Below, in pieces: positions 1 to 11,670 of a DNA stretch of 64,000 nucleotides. The notes below the pieces were generated by a model. That model was given only the letters and a program-made list of their open reading frames with translations, was not told the DNA's origin and did no database searches. The position numbers and the translations under genes were made by a program. Origin of the DNA: Sporodiniella umbellata (lineage: Eukaryota > Mucoromycota > Mucoromycetes > Mucorales > Rhizopodaceae); NCBI GenBank assembly GCA_025677835.1, contig JAIXMR010000054.1, positions 103,300 to 167,299 on the forward strand. Reading direction: 5' to 3'. Within the stretch, counting starts at the first letter, position 1, and each line of letters opens with the position of its first letter.

Positions 1-125
1 GACACTTCAGGTTGGAGAGGGTTGTTCTCTACAATAGGCACTTCGTTTTTCTTTTTTTTTTGTTCCATCATACGTCTTGTAAAAAAAAAAAAGTTAATTA
101 AAGGTTTTTATACAAAACAAATGAT

Positions 126-829
126 TTACTTTCTAGCTTGGAGAACCATGAATTCTTTACGCTTTTTGAGTATCTCTTGTCGTTTATCGGGGCTGGTTTC
201 CCATGTTTTAGGTGGTTCCTCTTGTTGGTCTACTTGATCAACGTTGATTCGATATCTTTGAACCAAGTCTGCATGCTGAGGTGATATACGGGAACTAGAA
301 GTAGATGCGTTCGCAGTGGTATTATTAGTGGGAGGAACAGCTGAGACTGGCTATTTGCAGAAAGAAAAAGAGGAAGGAAAGATATTAGTTGGTTTTTTGA
401 ATGACTTCAAAGTACTTACCAGAGGCAGACCACCATCGCGAAGAACGTTATCTACAGTAGCTTCAACAGACCCTGTCCTTTGTAAATCTGCTTGAATAGC
501 TGCTGTAGGAATATCGGGAAACATGGCTCGTACCATCTCAATCTTTTTTTTTTTTTTTTTTTTTTTGCCAATGTTACCATCTATAACTGAAAACTCAATT
601 TCTCTTTTTCTTTACCATTTGAGAAGTGACACGATGCTGAGGTCTTCTAGAAGTCTGTCTTTGACTAGTTCGTTGATTTGAAGGATTAGATTGATTTCCA
701 CCTATATTAAGTTTTTTTTTTTAAGTTTTCTGATGTTGCTTTTGCTCTTAAAGTAGCTTTACCAAGCATCCATCGTAAAATGACGAGAATCAGAAAAACA
801 GCCACAAGTATAGAGACGCTATCGTTCAT
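126..829 (-). CDS. CUE-domain ER membrane protein, Cue1-like
   Basis: Four exons (829-763, 701-616, 536-420, 350-126) give 164 residues in one frame. The N-terminus is a single hydrophobic span (residues about 4-20, SILVAVFLILVILRW). A Ser/Gln/Arg-rich linker follows, then a CUE ubiquitin-binding domain at about residues 52-90, with the diagnostic MFPDIP and the closing DNVLRDGG. The C-terminus has a basic helix, KRQEILKKRKEFMVLQARK, that resembles the E2-binding segment of Cue1, gp78 and AUP1. Family knowledge: Cue1 anchors and activates the E2 Ubc7 at the ER for ER-associated degradation. The first intron removes an A-run that would otherwise break frame. A plain CUE adaptor is the alternative. 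Confidence 0.82.
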
Positions 830-2511
830 TAGGCTCAAACTTGTTAAAAAGAAGAAAGAACTAGAAATGAAACTCAGAAAAGAACAAAGAAAGGTGTTTA
901 TTGTTTATTTGTGCGTTTTTTTAAAAAAAAAACCTCCTCTGATACTTCTGATTACAACAATAGGAGTAGAGACCTAGTTGTTGTCGAATAAAAAATACAA
1001 TGCAAACATATACTAACTCTTACTAAAATTAATTTGTTCTTCCTTGTTAGCTGTCAGTCTACAGCGAACATATATAGCTGTCTTTAGTCTTTAAACAAAA
1101 TAGTTACGACAAGAACCAAAACTCGCTTATCTCCCATCATTTCTATCCAACTCAAAGATTGCATTGACTTTTGATAATAAGTGAAGCACAATAAGACTGA
1201 AGGTAGAGACTTCAAAAAAAAAAAAAAAAAAACCTGTGGTCTCTCAGTTTCTTTATGTTTACATGCATACCTGGGTCTAAAGCGATGAGTGACTTGTAAC
1301 ATCAAATCCTATTTATAATTGGGCCAAAAAAAGGCACATATAAACTGACTGTATGTATGGCTGAAAACGGCGTATTATAAGAAAGTTTTTTGCGATAGGA
1401 CTTGCTCAGGTACATGTAACAACGTATAAAATAAGATCCCTTAACAATCGTCTGTAAGCACTGTACTGTTAGAAAATATTCTCAGCTAAGAATACTGTTT
1501 TTTGGTCTGTTTAAATATAAAAATATAAATCTTACTCGCCGATGCTATCAAAATTCAATACTACAACAAATATTAGTCATTGCGTCCTACAAGTAGTGTG
1601 TTGGTCTTGTTATAAAGATATATGATTGCTTTATTTTAACCCAACTCCAAAGTTTCCCATATTATAAATTGCTATTTATAAACGTTTTGGCTCGCGTATG
1701 TATACTAATTTCTTTGAATATACAAGGATAAAGCCTTTATCGTAAGCAAAAGCCAAAATGAAGTACATGATTGATTTTTTGATGGATAATCCATGAATGA
1801 ATTAAATACTCTTTTCTCAATCAAGTTATATTTGACCCAATCTCGTACCAAAATGAAGAGCCACAAAAAAAAAACACACTATGACTCATGTCTGTTTTTC
1901 CAATTCCAATAGAGACTGTAGTGAAATTGGCAACAAACTTCTATTGTTGTGTATTAATATGGAATTACTATCTACTACTTTGTGTTCAACATGACAAACT
2001 AATCGATACGTCTATCTATAACGAGAAAAGACAAGTATTTTTTGTATCTTTACAAGTGATGGATTTAAAACACGCTTGCTAACTTGCAAAGAATGCTAGT
2101 TATGTTTATCTGTAGAGCTCGAGCCCCCTGTTAAAGACCACCTGTCTTGACCACAAACTTACTTTGTAAACTGAGAGTTGTACTTGATCTCTGTAGTGTT
2201 TTTATAACCGCTTTTAAGCAAGTTTTTAAAGTAGTTTTTTTTTTTTTTTTGCAAACATGATACGACAAAATAGAACAGACAACATGACTTCAAAAAACAC
2301 GACATTAATTTCTATAAGAGTGCTCTTAATTTTGATTGGCTACAATAGTGCCTGTTGGAATCAGTGCAAAAAAATATAATTCTGCCCATTCTGTTCCTTC
2401 TAAATTTTTTTTTTTTTTTTTTTTTTTTTATTGCTTGCTTTCAAGCGCAACTAATTAAAAAAAAAAAAAAAAAAAAAAGAAACGGTCCTCCCACCATTTT
2501 AATTATACACC
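830..2511. other. Divergent intergenic region, 1.7 kb
   Basis: This region lies between two divergently transcribed genes. It is AT-rich with poly(A/T) runs and many stops in all frames. I find no convincing gene. A long T-run/A-run inverted repeat sits at its right end and is listed separately. Confidence 0.6.
2405..2478. repeat. T25-hairpin-A22 inverted repeat upstream of a start codon
   Basis: A run of 25 T (2405-2429) and a run of 22 A (2457-2478) flank a small perfect stem, GCTTG/CAAGC (2433-2437 and 2442-2446). The whole element can fold back on itself. It ends 33 bp before the ATG at 2512, so it lies in the core promoter or 5' UTR of the GDS1-like gene. Confidence 0.6.
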
Positions 2512-3124
2512 ATGTCAGAGTCACCTGCAGTAGATACGGAACTTAGTCAATTGAACATTCCTGATGATCTAAGAGGAAATTCATCGTTTATGAAAGTCAT
2601 GACAACGTTGTTTCATTATGGAAATCAATCCATGAATGCCACTCAGTTAGTGATTGCCATCCGAGCTCTTAATTTGTTAGCGTTGAGGTAATTACATGTA
2701 TATATATATGGTAAATGCCCATGTATATGTATTTACATATTGAATGGTGTGGGATAGAGGTGAAACACCCAGAAGTACCATTCAAGGCATCATTTCTACA
2801 TCACGTAAATTAGCGAGAGATTTGAAGATTTCCGATCCTTTTCGTATTGATAGAGATGGTACTGGGAGACAAACTAAATACGCCATTTCAGAAGAAATCA
2901 TGAATGGAGTTGAGCCTCCTATAATCGACATTCCCGATGAGCCCATTGTGCTTCGACCCGTTGAGCACCCTTGTCCAGGCACAAAACGCACACGCAAACC
3001 ACCTACACTTTATTATAATAGCTCAAAACAGCGTAACAAAAAGCGCACCAAGAAAGTTAGAAGGAGTTTTGAGGATGACCAAAATTCCGATGTTGAAATA
3101 GATGCCGATGAGGATTTCGAGTAA
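2512..3124 (+). CDS. GDS1-like winged-helix protein
   Basis: Two exons (2512-2687, 2758-3124) give 180 residues. The splice keeps frame as AG|A (Arg). Residues about 22-75 resemble the winged-helix domain of yeast Gds1-type proteins: a helix with a TTLFHYGNQSMNATQLVIAI-type stretch, then a GETPRSTIQGIIS segment after the intron. The C-terminal third is basic, with clusters KQRNKKRTKK that look like a nuclear localisation signal, and ends in an acidic tail (DVEIDADEDFE). A nuclear role, perhaps in transcription, is inferred from the fold and basic region. The start is the first in-frame ATG after the poly(T)/poly(A) element. The family call is by eye. Confidence 0.6.
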
Positions 3125-3321
3125 GGCTATTTATTTTTCTAAACCGGTTGGCTAAAAACAAAAAAAAAAAAAACCAAAATCTCTTTTGTACGAACTGTAG
3201 CGGATTTGTAATAGAAGGCAATGGAGGATTGGAAGAAGAAGCATCAGCAGCACCAGCAGTAGTAGAAGAAGAGGACACGATATTTGACTATAGTTTACTC
3301 TATTCACCGCCTACTTCAGAC

Positions 3322-5121
3322 ATGGACTATATTGACAAGATCAATTTCAACGAATACCCAATAGCAGCTCATTTCGCGATTGTTCAACAAAAGGGGTATT
3401 CCTACCCACGTTTCCGATCCCACGAAAAGATCAAAATCCCCAAAGTTAATTGTGAAGACAAATTCCGAGTGACGGACATTGGGAAAGACGGAGTTGTGGT
3501 GGGCCGTTTGTTTGTCTTGGCGGATGGTCATGGCGGTCCTGGGTGTTCAGAGTACTTTGTTCGACATATTCCTGCCGCGGTAGAAAAACTCTGTCAGCAG
3601 TATGATCCTGAGACTTTACTTGAGACTGCTGTGCAAATCAAGATGCAATGTGACATCAAACAGGTCATTCAAACTTTGGACGAACAGTATTTAAAAATCA
3701 AATTGGAAGAGTTGACTAAAAACGAAGGAGACAACGATGGTTGTACTTTGATTTTCAACATTTTCTTTGGCGAGTGGCTCATCAATGTGAATGTGGGTGA
3801 TTCACGTTCGATTCTGATATCAGCTCCTGAGCCACAAGCTGGTAAACCGGATCTGGTCGAATCAGGCGGTTTGTTAGGTGCTGATGTGGATTACAAAATG
3901 GATGTTGTTTTTGCGTCTCAGGACCATAAGCCCTATTTGGAGCATCTTGCCCGGGAGATTCTTGAGAATGGAGGCGAATTTATAGATTCTGTTCAGAATC
4001 GGTTAATTAAAGTGGATGTAGACAAGTTGAAAGAGGATGGCAACCGACATGCAAAACGGTTAGCTTTAAAAAATGCTAGAATCCGACCCAAAGCGCCCCA
4101 CCCGGTGGGTACGGATGCTGTATCCATAGCAACGGCTGAACATGCTACGGAGGAGAGCTTTGGACAAGAAGAACAAGACGCTCTGAATGGCTGGGCAGCT
4201 CAGAGCGCTGTACGTACTACAGCTACCCAGTCTCTCCTCGCCTCACCTCCAGTGAAGAACCGTCGTGTTCCGTCTTTGAACGTAGCGCGCTCCTGTGGCG
4301 ATCTAGACTTTAAGATGGACCCTCAACACAAGATCATTTCATGTGAGCCCGATGTTACGTTTATCAGGATCAAAGACCAACCTTTTGGCGAACATACTTT
4401 ACTTCTTAATGGACCTCACAAAGAGAAGCGAAGACACTTTCTTTTTATGAGTACCGATGGCACTTTTGATTACATGTACGAGGAGACAGCCGAGAGACAG
4501 AACCGGGCTATTGCCAAAGTGATTGGTCCGATGATTGAAGATGGGGAAAAGATTGGAAAGTATCTATTGATAGAGGAAGAAAGGGTCAAGGGAGCTACGA
4601 TTGAGCATAATAAACCTGCAGACCTGATGGAGGAGCCAGAAGCCATCAGTGACAATCCGCAGGCACCGGCTTTAAAAGCCAGTAGTGAAGATACAGGTTT
4701 AGAAATCAAAACAGAATGCTCTGAAACAGTGATTCCTGATACGGCTCTAGAGCAGACTCTGGATGATACAGTGATGGAGGAAGAATCAAAACAAACAAAA
4801 GACAGTAAGAAGGCAAGGAAAGAGAATGAGCCTCAGGTCTATATCGAAAGTATGGAAGAGGACATCAGGATACAGACAGAGGAAATCAAATCAGAAGATG
4901 TGACAGAAAATCAAGAGACAGTGGTTGAAAAAGAACCCTTGCCCCGTATACCTTTACTGTATCGTGAGTTAACAGAAGAAGAATCCCAGGCACGTAAAGT
5001 GAAAGAGCGTACACTTGTTCATTCTGCAAGGTATTTTGCTAATCGAGAAGGCGCACAAGGATTTTTTGCATCCACACTACAAGATTATGACGATTGTACT
5101 ATTGTTCTTGTTGAAATATAA
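3322..5121 (+). CDS. PP2C-type (PPM) Ser/Thr phosphatase with a long acidic insert
   Basis: One uninterrupted reading frame. The first in-frame ATG is at 3322 (600 codons including stop), but the frame stays open back to at least 3148, so an upstream exon or start is possible. PPM motifs appear in order: LADGHGG (metal-binding Asp), VGDSRS, ARSCGDLDFK (in place of the usual SRAFGD), STDGTFDYM, and a final DDCTIVLV. These fit metal-dependent phosphoserine/threonine phosphatase activity. About 150 residues between the STDG and DDCT motifs are acidic and Lys/Glu-rich (EEESKQTKDSKK, EEDIRIQTEE), which is unusual for a compact PP2C. The 3' end is followed by tetranucleotide and TA microsatellites. 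Confidence 0.78.
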   Translation: MDYIDKINFNEYPIAAHFAIVQQKGYSYPRFRSHEKIKIPKVNCEDKFRVTDIGKDGVVVGRLFVLADGHGGPGCSEYFVRHIPAAVEKLCQQYDPETLLETAVQIKMQCDIKQVIQTLDEQYLKIKLEELTKNEGDNDGCTLIFNIFFGEWLINVNVGDSRSILISAPEPQAGKPDLVESGGLLGADVDYKMDVVFASQDHKPYLEHLAREILENGGEFIDSVQNRLIKVDVDKLKEDGNRHAKRLALKNARIRPKAPHPVGTDAVSIATAEHATEESFGQEEQDALNGWAAQSAVRTTATQSLLASPPVKNRRVPSLNVARSCGDLDFKMDPQHKIISCEPDVTFIRIKDQPFGEHTLLLNGPHKEKRRHFLFMSTDGTFDYMYEETAERQNRAIAKVIGPMIEDGEKIGKYLLIEEERVKGATIEHNKPADLMEEPEAISDNPQAPALKASSEDTGLEIKTECSETVIPDTALEQTLDDTVMEEESKQTKDSKKARKENEPQVYIESMEEDIRIQTEEIKSEDVTENQETVVEKEPLPRIPLLYRELTEEESQARKVKERTLVHSARYFANREGAQGFFASTLQDYDDCTIVLVEI

Positions 5122-5159
5122 GTACCCATATTTATCCCCTCTTATTCCTTTGACTTTTT

Positions 5160-5195
5160 TCTATCTATCTATATCTATCTATCTATCTATCTATC

Positions 5196-5229
<34 letters not shown>

Positions 5230-5252
5230 GAAATTTTCTCTTTGATAGATTC

Positions 5253-5281
<29 letters not shown>
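5160..5281. repeat. (CTAT)n and (TA)n microsatellites followed by poly(T)
   Basis: After the phosphatase stop, a CTAT-type tetranucleotide tract (about 5160-5197) passes into TA repeats to about 5222. A T-run of roughly 28 nt (5254-5281) follows. The spacer to the next ATG (5430) shows no gene. Confidence 0.85.
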
Positions 5282-5285
<4 letters not shown>

Positions 5286-5429
5286 GTCAATTTATCTTGA
5301 TGTAAGGAGCTACGTAAACATTGCTTCATGCATTTGAATATCCGACGCACTGAAAAAACCAATCCAAGGTTTTTATTTATTTATTTATTTGGTTTTCTTT
5401 TTTTTTTTTTCAAGTATTCAAATCAAAGA

Positions 5430-6536
5430 ATGGAAATCGACTACAAGTTACCTTTGGCCAAATTCTGTGGTTACTTTTTACTACTTCCAGTTTTGCTGTG
5501 GAAGATTGGACCCCAGATCCAAAAGAGCTATCGACAGAACACGGTAGAAAGTAGAGTGCTGTTGGGGTTGAGTTGCGTTGCGTTTGTTAGCACATGGAGC
5601 TACTTTGGTCAGTTTCTGGTGTCCAACTATACAGCGTGGTCCAATTCCAAAGGCTTTCACTGGGAGTTTTCAATCAATGCGGTTTCTCACTGGTTATACA
5701 GTACCGATTTGCTTGAGATCTACGGTAAGGAATCAAGTGTGGATAGTTTACAATGGGTTTGGACACATCAGTTGAATACGTTTGTTGCTACTGTATGGAC
5801 CCCTTTCTTGGCTATTGAAGGTAAGCAAAAGAAAAAAAAAAGAAAGGGTAACTGACGGAATATCAAAGGATGGAAACGCTGTATTCCTCATGTTTGGGTT
5901 TATATGTGTTTGGGACATTGGATGGGCATCTCGACCGCGTCTGGGTTGTTCTTTACCGTATTGGCGGCCTATCCCCGGATCCGTCCAGGACCATCCAACA
6001 AGTTACTGGCTTTCTTGGGCTTTTCTGCTGTGGTAGGATTGAGCTTGGTGTCTATCCAACCTGCCTTGGCCTCGTATGGCCATTCGCTTTCGACACTCTT
6101 AGGACTGAGCCTGTCTCTCGGCACAGGCACCTTACTCGTTTCCTTTTCGGAACCCAAGAGTCAAACGATTTACGATGGCACGCCTAAATGGATCGCTCTG
6201 GCCTACAGCCTATCTGCTGGAGCCAACCTGTGTCTCTATCTCCAGGTGGGGCTCCGCGCTGTGTTGGAAAACCCCCAGGCTTTGATGATGTGTATGGACC
6301 GATTCTTTTCTCAAGCTGCGGTTCGATCGATGGTGCAGATGGATGCGATGGCGAGCTCGGTGATTAGTATGGTCTGGATGTTTTCACAAGCGCAAGGGAT
6401 TTGGAAACGATGTTTACCGCGCTGGGTCTGGGCCTTGGTGTTGGCCACGCCTGTATTGTCTGCGTCGGTCAGCCTGCCTCTGTTCTTGGCTGGGTGTGAA
6501 GCAGTCAGGCTGAGAGTTGTGAAGCGAAACGATTAA
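5430..6536 (+). CDS. Multi-pass membrane protein of unknown function
   Basis: Two exons (5430-5820, 5869-6536) give 352 residues. The intron splits a Gly codon (GAA G|GA TGG). Several hydrophobic segments suggest six or more membrane spans (for example FCGYFLLLPVLLW near the N-terminus, then LLAFLGFSAVVGLSLVSIQP, and WALVLATPVLSASVSLPLFL near the end). An early stretch has conserved-looking aromatic residues (WSYFGQFLVSNYTAWSNSKG). I see no known catalytic motif and do not recognise the family. It lies convergently with the DPM1 gene, 119 bp apart. Confidence 0.7.
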
Positions 6537-6655
6537 GAGGACTTTATTCCTTTGTACATACATAGTCTCACTCATGGTAGTTATTAAAATAAACCAAAAG
6601 CTAGATAAAAAAAAGTCTAGGATTTTTTTTTTTTTTTTTTTTTTCTCCTTTATTA

Positions 6656-7696
<1,041 letters not shown>

Positions 7697-7843
7697 TCAA
7701 CCAGAAAAAAAGAAAATCAATCACTAAATAAATATAGAAAATAAAACTACGCGTGTAAAGCAAAACACTTTTGGAGGACATTGAATATTTAAGCCAATGA
7801 CTTTTTTATTCAAAGTGTCTTTGGATTACCCAATGATTGTCAA

Positions 7844-7884
<41 letters not shown>

Positions 7885-7977
7885 TTCAGTTTACTGAGTC
7901 AATTTTTTTCTTTTTTTTTTTTTTTTTTTCTTTCTTTCTTTTTTTTCTTTTATTGAATCATCACTTTAGTATTCATC
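7697..7977. promoter_or_regulatory. Divergent DPM1/eIF2-gamma promoter region
   Basis: A 281-bp spacer separates the divergent DPM1 and eIF2 gamma starts. It contains an A-run of about 33 nt and CT/T-rich tracts right up to the eIF2 gamma ATG. No TATA element is evident. Confidence 0.5.
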
Positions 7978-9672
7978 ATGACAGAAGTTATTCAAGTCGA
8001 TGTCAGCCAATTGACGCCCTTATCACCCGAAGTGATTTCAAAGCAAGCCACGATCAACATTGGTAAATTGAGGGGGAGAGAGCGACATTCTGCCCTATAA
8101 AAAAAAAAAAAAAAAAAAAAAAAAGAAAAGACTGAGTCTTGTTGTGTTATTAGGTACTATCGGTCATGTCGCGCACGGTAAATCCACCGTAGTCAAGGCT
8201 ATTTCTGGTGTTCAAGTAACTTTTTAAAAAAAAAAAAAGAGTGTATAAACAAGCGTATTGACAGAAAAAAAAAAAAAAAAAAAAAAAAACTATCAACAGA
8301 CAGTGCGTTTCAAGAATGAGATGGAAAGAAATATTACCATCAAACTTGGTTATGCCAATGCCAAAATTTTCAAGTGTAGTAAAGAGGAATGTCCCCGACC
8401 TGGTTGCTACAAATCGTATGGGTCAGCCAAAGAAGCCAACCCTGTGTGCGAACGTGCTGGGTGTGGCGGAACAATGGAACTGATTCGTCACATCAGTTTT
8501 GTAGGTAAGTGGCGAAAGAGAAAAAATCAGAAGAAAAAAAGACTGAAGGAGCGCTTTAGATTGTCCTGGGCACGATATTCTTGTAAGTGGCTTTTTTGAG
8601 AAAGGGCAAAGAGTAATAACGCGTTGGATAGATGACGACGATGCTTTCCGGAGCGGCCGTGATGGATGCGGCTTTGTTGTTGATTGCAGGCAACGAATCG
8701 TGTCCACAGCCACAGACGTCCGAACATTTGGCGGCGATTGAGATCATGAAGCTTCAACATGTGATTATTCTTCAAAACAAGGTAGATCTGGTCAAGAAGG
8801 AATCCGCGTTGGAACAACACCAAGACATTCTTGGGTTTGTGAAGGGCACGGTAGCAGACGGTGCACCCATTGTGCCCATCTCGGCGCAATTGAAATACAA
8901 CATTGATGCTGTGAACGAATACATCACCAAGAAGATTCCTGTGCCCGTACGTGACTTTACGGCGATTCCCCGTTTGATTGTGATTCGTTCGTTTGATATT
9001 AACAAGCCTGGTGCGGACGTAGACACTCTCCAGGGTGGTGTTGCGGGTGGTTCGATCTTGAAGGGTGTGTTAAAGATTGGTGATGCGATCGAGGTGCGTC
9101 CAGGCGTGATTATCAAGGATCAAGAAGGTCGTATTCGTGCCCGTCCGATTCTCTCCAAGATTCTCACCTTGGCTGCCGAAACCAACAAGTTGGATTTTGC
9201 CGTCCCAGGTGGTTTGATCGGTGTTGGCACCCAAATGGATCCTACCTTATGCCGTGGTGATCGTCTGGTTGGCCAGGTGCTGGGCTACCCTGGCTCGTTG
9301 CCCGAAATCTACACAGAACTCGAAATCTCTTATTTCCTCTTGCGTCGTCTTTTGGGTGTCAAGACCGATGATAAGAAACAAGCCAAAGTATCCAAGCTGG
9401 CCAAGGGCGAGTTGCTTCTTGTCAACATTGGCTCCGTTTCTACCGGCGGTAAAGTGGTCGGTGTCAAGGCCGATCTGGCCAAGATTGTCCTTACCGGCCC
9501 CACCTGTACTGAAGTCGGTGATAAGGTCGCCATCTCTCGTAAGATTGAAAGACATTGGCGGTAAGTCTCTCCCTCTCCTTCTCTCCTTTTTATACTCACT
9601 CTATTTTTCTATAGTCTCATCGGTTGGGGTAAGATTAAGCGCGGTACCGTTTTAGAAGCTGAGGCCAATTAA
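7978..9672 (+). CDS. GCD11: Translation initiation factor eIF2 subunit gamma
   Basis: Six exons (7978-8062, 8154-8215, 8300-8504, 8560-8582, 8632-9560, 9615-9672) give 453 residues. GTPase motifs: G1 [13 protein letters not shown]3 DCPGHDIL, G4 NKVD, G5 SAQL. A Cys-rich zinc knuckle typical of eIF2 gamma follows the switch I region ([19 protein letters not shown]). The C-terminal domains II and III are complete and end [18 protein letters not shown]. The protein carries initiator Met-tRNA as the core of the eIF2 ternary complex. Exon 4 is 23 nt and encodes most of the G3 motif. Introns 1 and 2 carry long A-runs. Confidence 0.97.
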
Positions 9673-9775
9673 ATGTATAAATTTTTTTCACTCAAAAAAA
9701 AAAACAAAAGAAAAATAAAAAGAAAAAAATATTTTTTTTTAAAAGTGTATTTTTGAATCAATCAAAGAAAAATCA

Positions 9776-10193
9776 TCAAGGAATAGGCTCATGAATCTAT
9801 CCCGAACGATAAGACATCCAAGTTATTTTAGGTTTCCTAAACACTTACCGATCGAGAGATATCTAACCAATGCTCTATCGCCCCTAAGCGAGCATCTTCT
9901 TTACTCGGCATCGTATCCTTCTTCCAAAACACAAACGTATCGAAATGAATCGCTGTCTTTTTCCATTCAAACACATCCTCTTCTTCGTCGTCTCTGTACA
10001 CCGCTTGCTTTTTCCAAACCTGCGCTTGTGTATTGCCCTGCATCTGAACAGGCTGGCCGAGTAGCTTTCTACCGGTGATCATCGTTTCGTAGTGAAGGCC
10101 ATTCTCTTTCAACTGGAGATATTTCTTTGTCTTGATCGCATCGCTCGATGCTTCTACAGAAAACGGAAAAAGATGAACCGAATGTTCACTCAT
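9776..10193 (-). CDS. Ribonuclease H2 subunit C-like protein
   Basis: Two exons (10193-9849, 9796-9776) give 121 residues. The second exon is 21 nt and adds IHEPIP after GT..AG splicing. The N-terminus MSEHSVHLFPFSVE and the later GRKLLGQPVQMQG and FDTFVFWKKDTMPSKEDARL match the RNase H2C (Rnh203) pattern: a short HLxPFxV strand, a G(R/K)xLxG core and a W..D..P..D end. Family role: a non-catalytic subunit of the RNase H2 trimer, which removes ribonucleotides from DNA. The protein is shorter than human RNASEH2C (164). The start is the ATG at 10193, just after a CT-rich tract. Confidence 0.8.
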
Positions 10194-10750
10194 CAGCCTC
10201 TCTCTCTTTCTCTCTCTTTTTTTTTTTCTTTTCTCTTTTTTTGGGTGATCCAAAGAAAGGCTCTAGAAATTGAATGGGGAGCAAAAAAAAAAAAAAAAAC
10301 AAAAAAAAAAAAAAAAAAAACAAAAGATTCTATTCGTTCGTTAGAAAATGCTAATAGAAAAAACAAGTCTTGGTTTTTCAAGGGGAAACGGTCACACACC
10401 TTACGTTTTGGGTGAATACAATGTACTCCTAAGTTTGTGAAATAAATAAAGCAGTCTACCAGCCACAAGCATCTCGAACGCAACTCCCGGTCCATTCTAC
10501 GAGTGTACAACCGAGACTCATCTTGGACCGATGCTAGTACGATGGCTACAATGACTGTGCAACACCGATTCGCTTTTTTCTTGCTTATGTCCGGTCATGT
10601 CCAAGGTCCGAAAAAAAGGGACCCAGGAATCGGGGATAAAAAGGATCGGGTCTGGGCTAAAGCCAAATGGGGGAAAGCGTCGGAGGTTGAAGCAAGCTCT
10701 ATATAAAGAGGGGGCGAGAGACGAGACGATAGACGATTTATCCTTTCTCT
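10194..10750. promoter_or_regulatory. Divergent spacer with TATA box for the secreted DPBB gene
   Basis: The region starts with CT-rich and A-rich tracts on the RNase H2C side. Near its right end a clear TATATAAAG element (TATAAA at 10702-10707) lies about 44 bp before the ATG at 10751, giving a very short predicted leader. This suggests a regulated, strongly expressed promoter. Confidence 0.6.
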
Positions 10751-11134
10751 ATGTTTGTTCTTTTGATTATCACTTTCCTTATTGCCTTTGTTACCGCTGC
10801 GCCTGTCAGCCACTCAATGGTCACCCGTGCTTCTTTCTCTGGTGACGGCACTTTTTATGCTCCCGGCTTAGGCTCTTGTGGCTGGGACAACAGCTCCAGT
10901 GATATGATCGTAGCCCTCAACCATGAACAGATGGGCAACGGCGAAAATTCCAACAAGAATCCCAAGTGCGGTAAATATATCAACGTCAAAGGTCCCAACG
11001 GCTCTGTCCGTGTCAAAGTGGTCGATACCTGCCCTGGCTGTAGTAGTGGTGATCTTGATTTGAGCCCTTCTGCTTTTGCTAAAATTGCTAAACTTGATCA
11101 AGGCCGTGTCTCTGTCTCTTGGTCTTGGGCCTAA
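10751..11134 (+). CDS. Small secreted double-psi beta-barrel (expansin/RlpA-like) protein
   Basis: Single exon, 127 residues. A signal peptide is evident (MFVLLIITFLIAFVTAAP). The mature part has GDGTFYAPGLGSCGW at its start, IVALNHEQMG, and VVDTCPGCSSGDLDLSPSAF near the end, the typical layout of small fungal DPBB (barwin/RlpA-like) secreted proteins. Expansins use the Asp of such a D-x-C motif, but wall-loosening or lytic activity is not proven for these short forms. A TATA box lies 44 bp upstream. A paralogue with the same architecture is at 25418. Confidence 0.88.
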   Translation: MFVLLIITFLIAFVTAAPVSHSMVTRASFSGDGTFYAPGLGSCGWDNSSSDMIVALNHEQMGNGENSNKNPKCGKYINVKGPNGSVRVKVVDTCPGCSSGDLDLSPSAFAKIAKLDQGRVSVSWSWA

Positions 11135-11670
11135 ACAACTCAAAAAAAAAACACACACACACACACACATCATTAATAAACTATCCCCATTTTTTTTTTT
11201 TTTGGCAAGGGAACTGGATTCCCTCTGGTTAACAAAGAAACAACGTTCCTTTTTTTTTTTTTTTTTTTTTTTCTTTAAAAGCCTTGCAATAGATCAGCAT
11301 GGCTCTTTTGTTTTCATAGAAAAATACAAGCCTGACAACAGATAGGTTTCTTTACTTAACGCATGGATCACTTTCTAAATAGCTTTCATTCATTATTTGT
11401 ACCACAGCGTGTCTCCCTTTTTTTTTTTTTTTTTTTTTTTTTTCGGATGGAAAACGTGGTAAACATGCGTTATTTCTTGAGCAACGCTATCAATAACGCT
11501 ATTCAAAAGAATCGGGGAGAGAGAAGGCAAACATCCTAAAAGTGTTTCTTACTCAGCCCTCACATTTCTTTAATTACCATGGACTGTGTGATACAAGCTA
11601 ATTTTGCCAACGTGGCAAATGAAGGTTCCGGTCGGAAGTGGAGGGGGGTTTTTTTTTTTTTTTTTTTTTT
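11135..11670. other. Intergenic region with (AC)n and poly(T) tracts
   Basis: It contains an AC dinucleotide repeat (11151-11169) directly after the DPBB stop, then four T-runs of 12 to 24 nt. The last T-run ends next to the stop codon of the convergent transcription-factor gene. No gene seen. Confidence 0.7.

Noticed and set aside
22..237. Open stretch of 71 codons on the + strand at the left edge
   Set aside because: It lies antisense to the last exon of the CUE-domain gene, has no ATG, and reads through homopolymers.
5969..6157. 62-codon open stretch on the - strand
   Set aside because: It is the antisense shadow of the membrane-protein exon.
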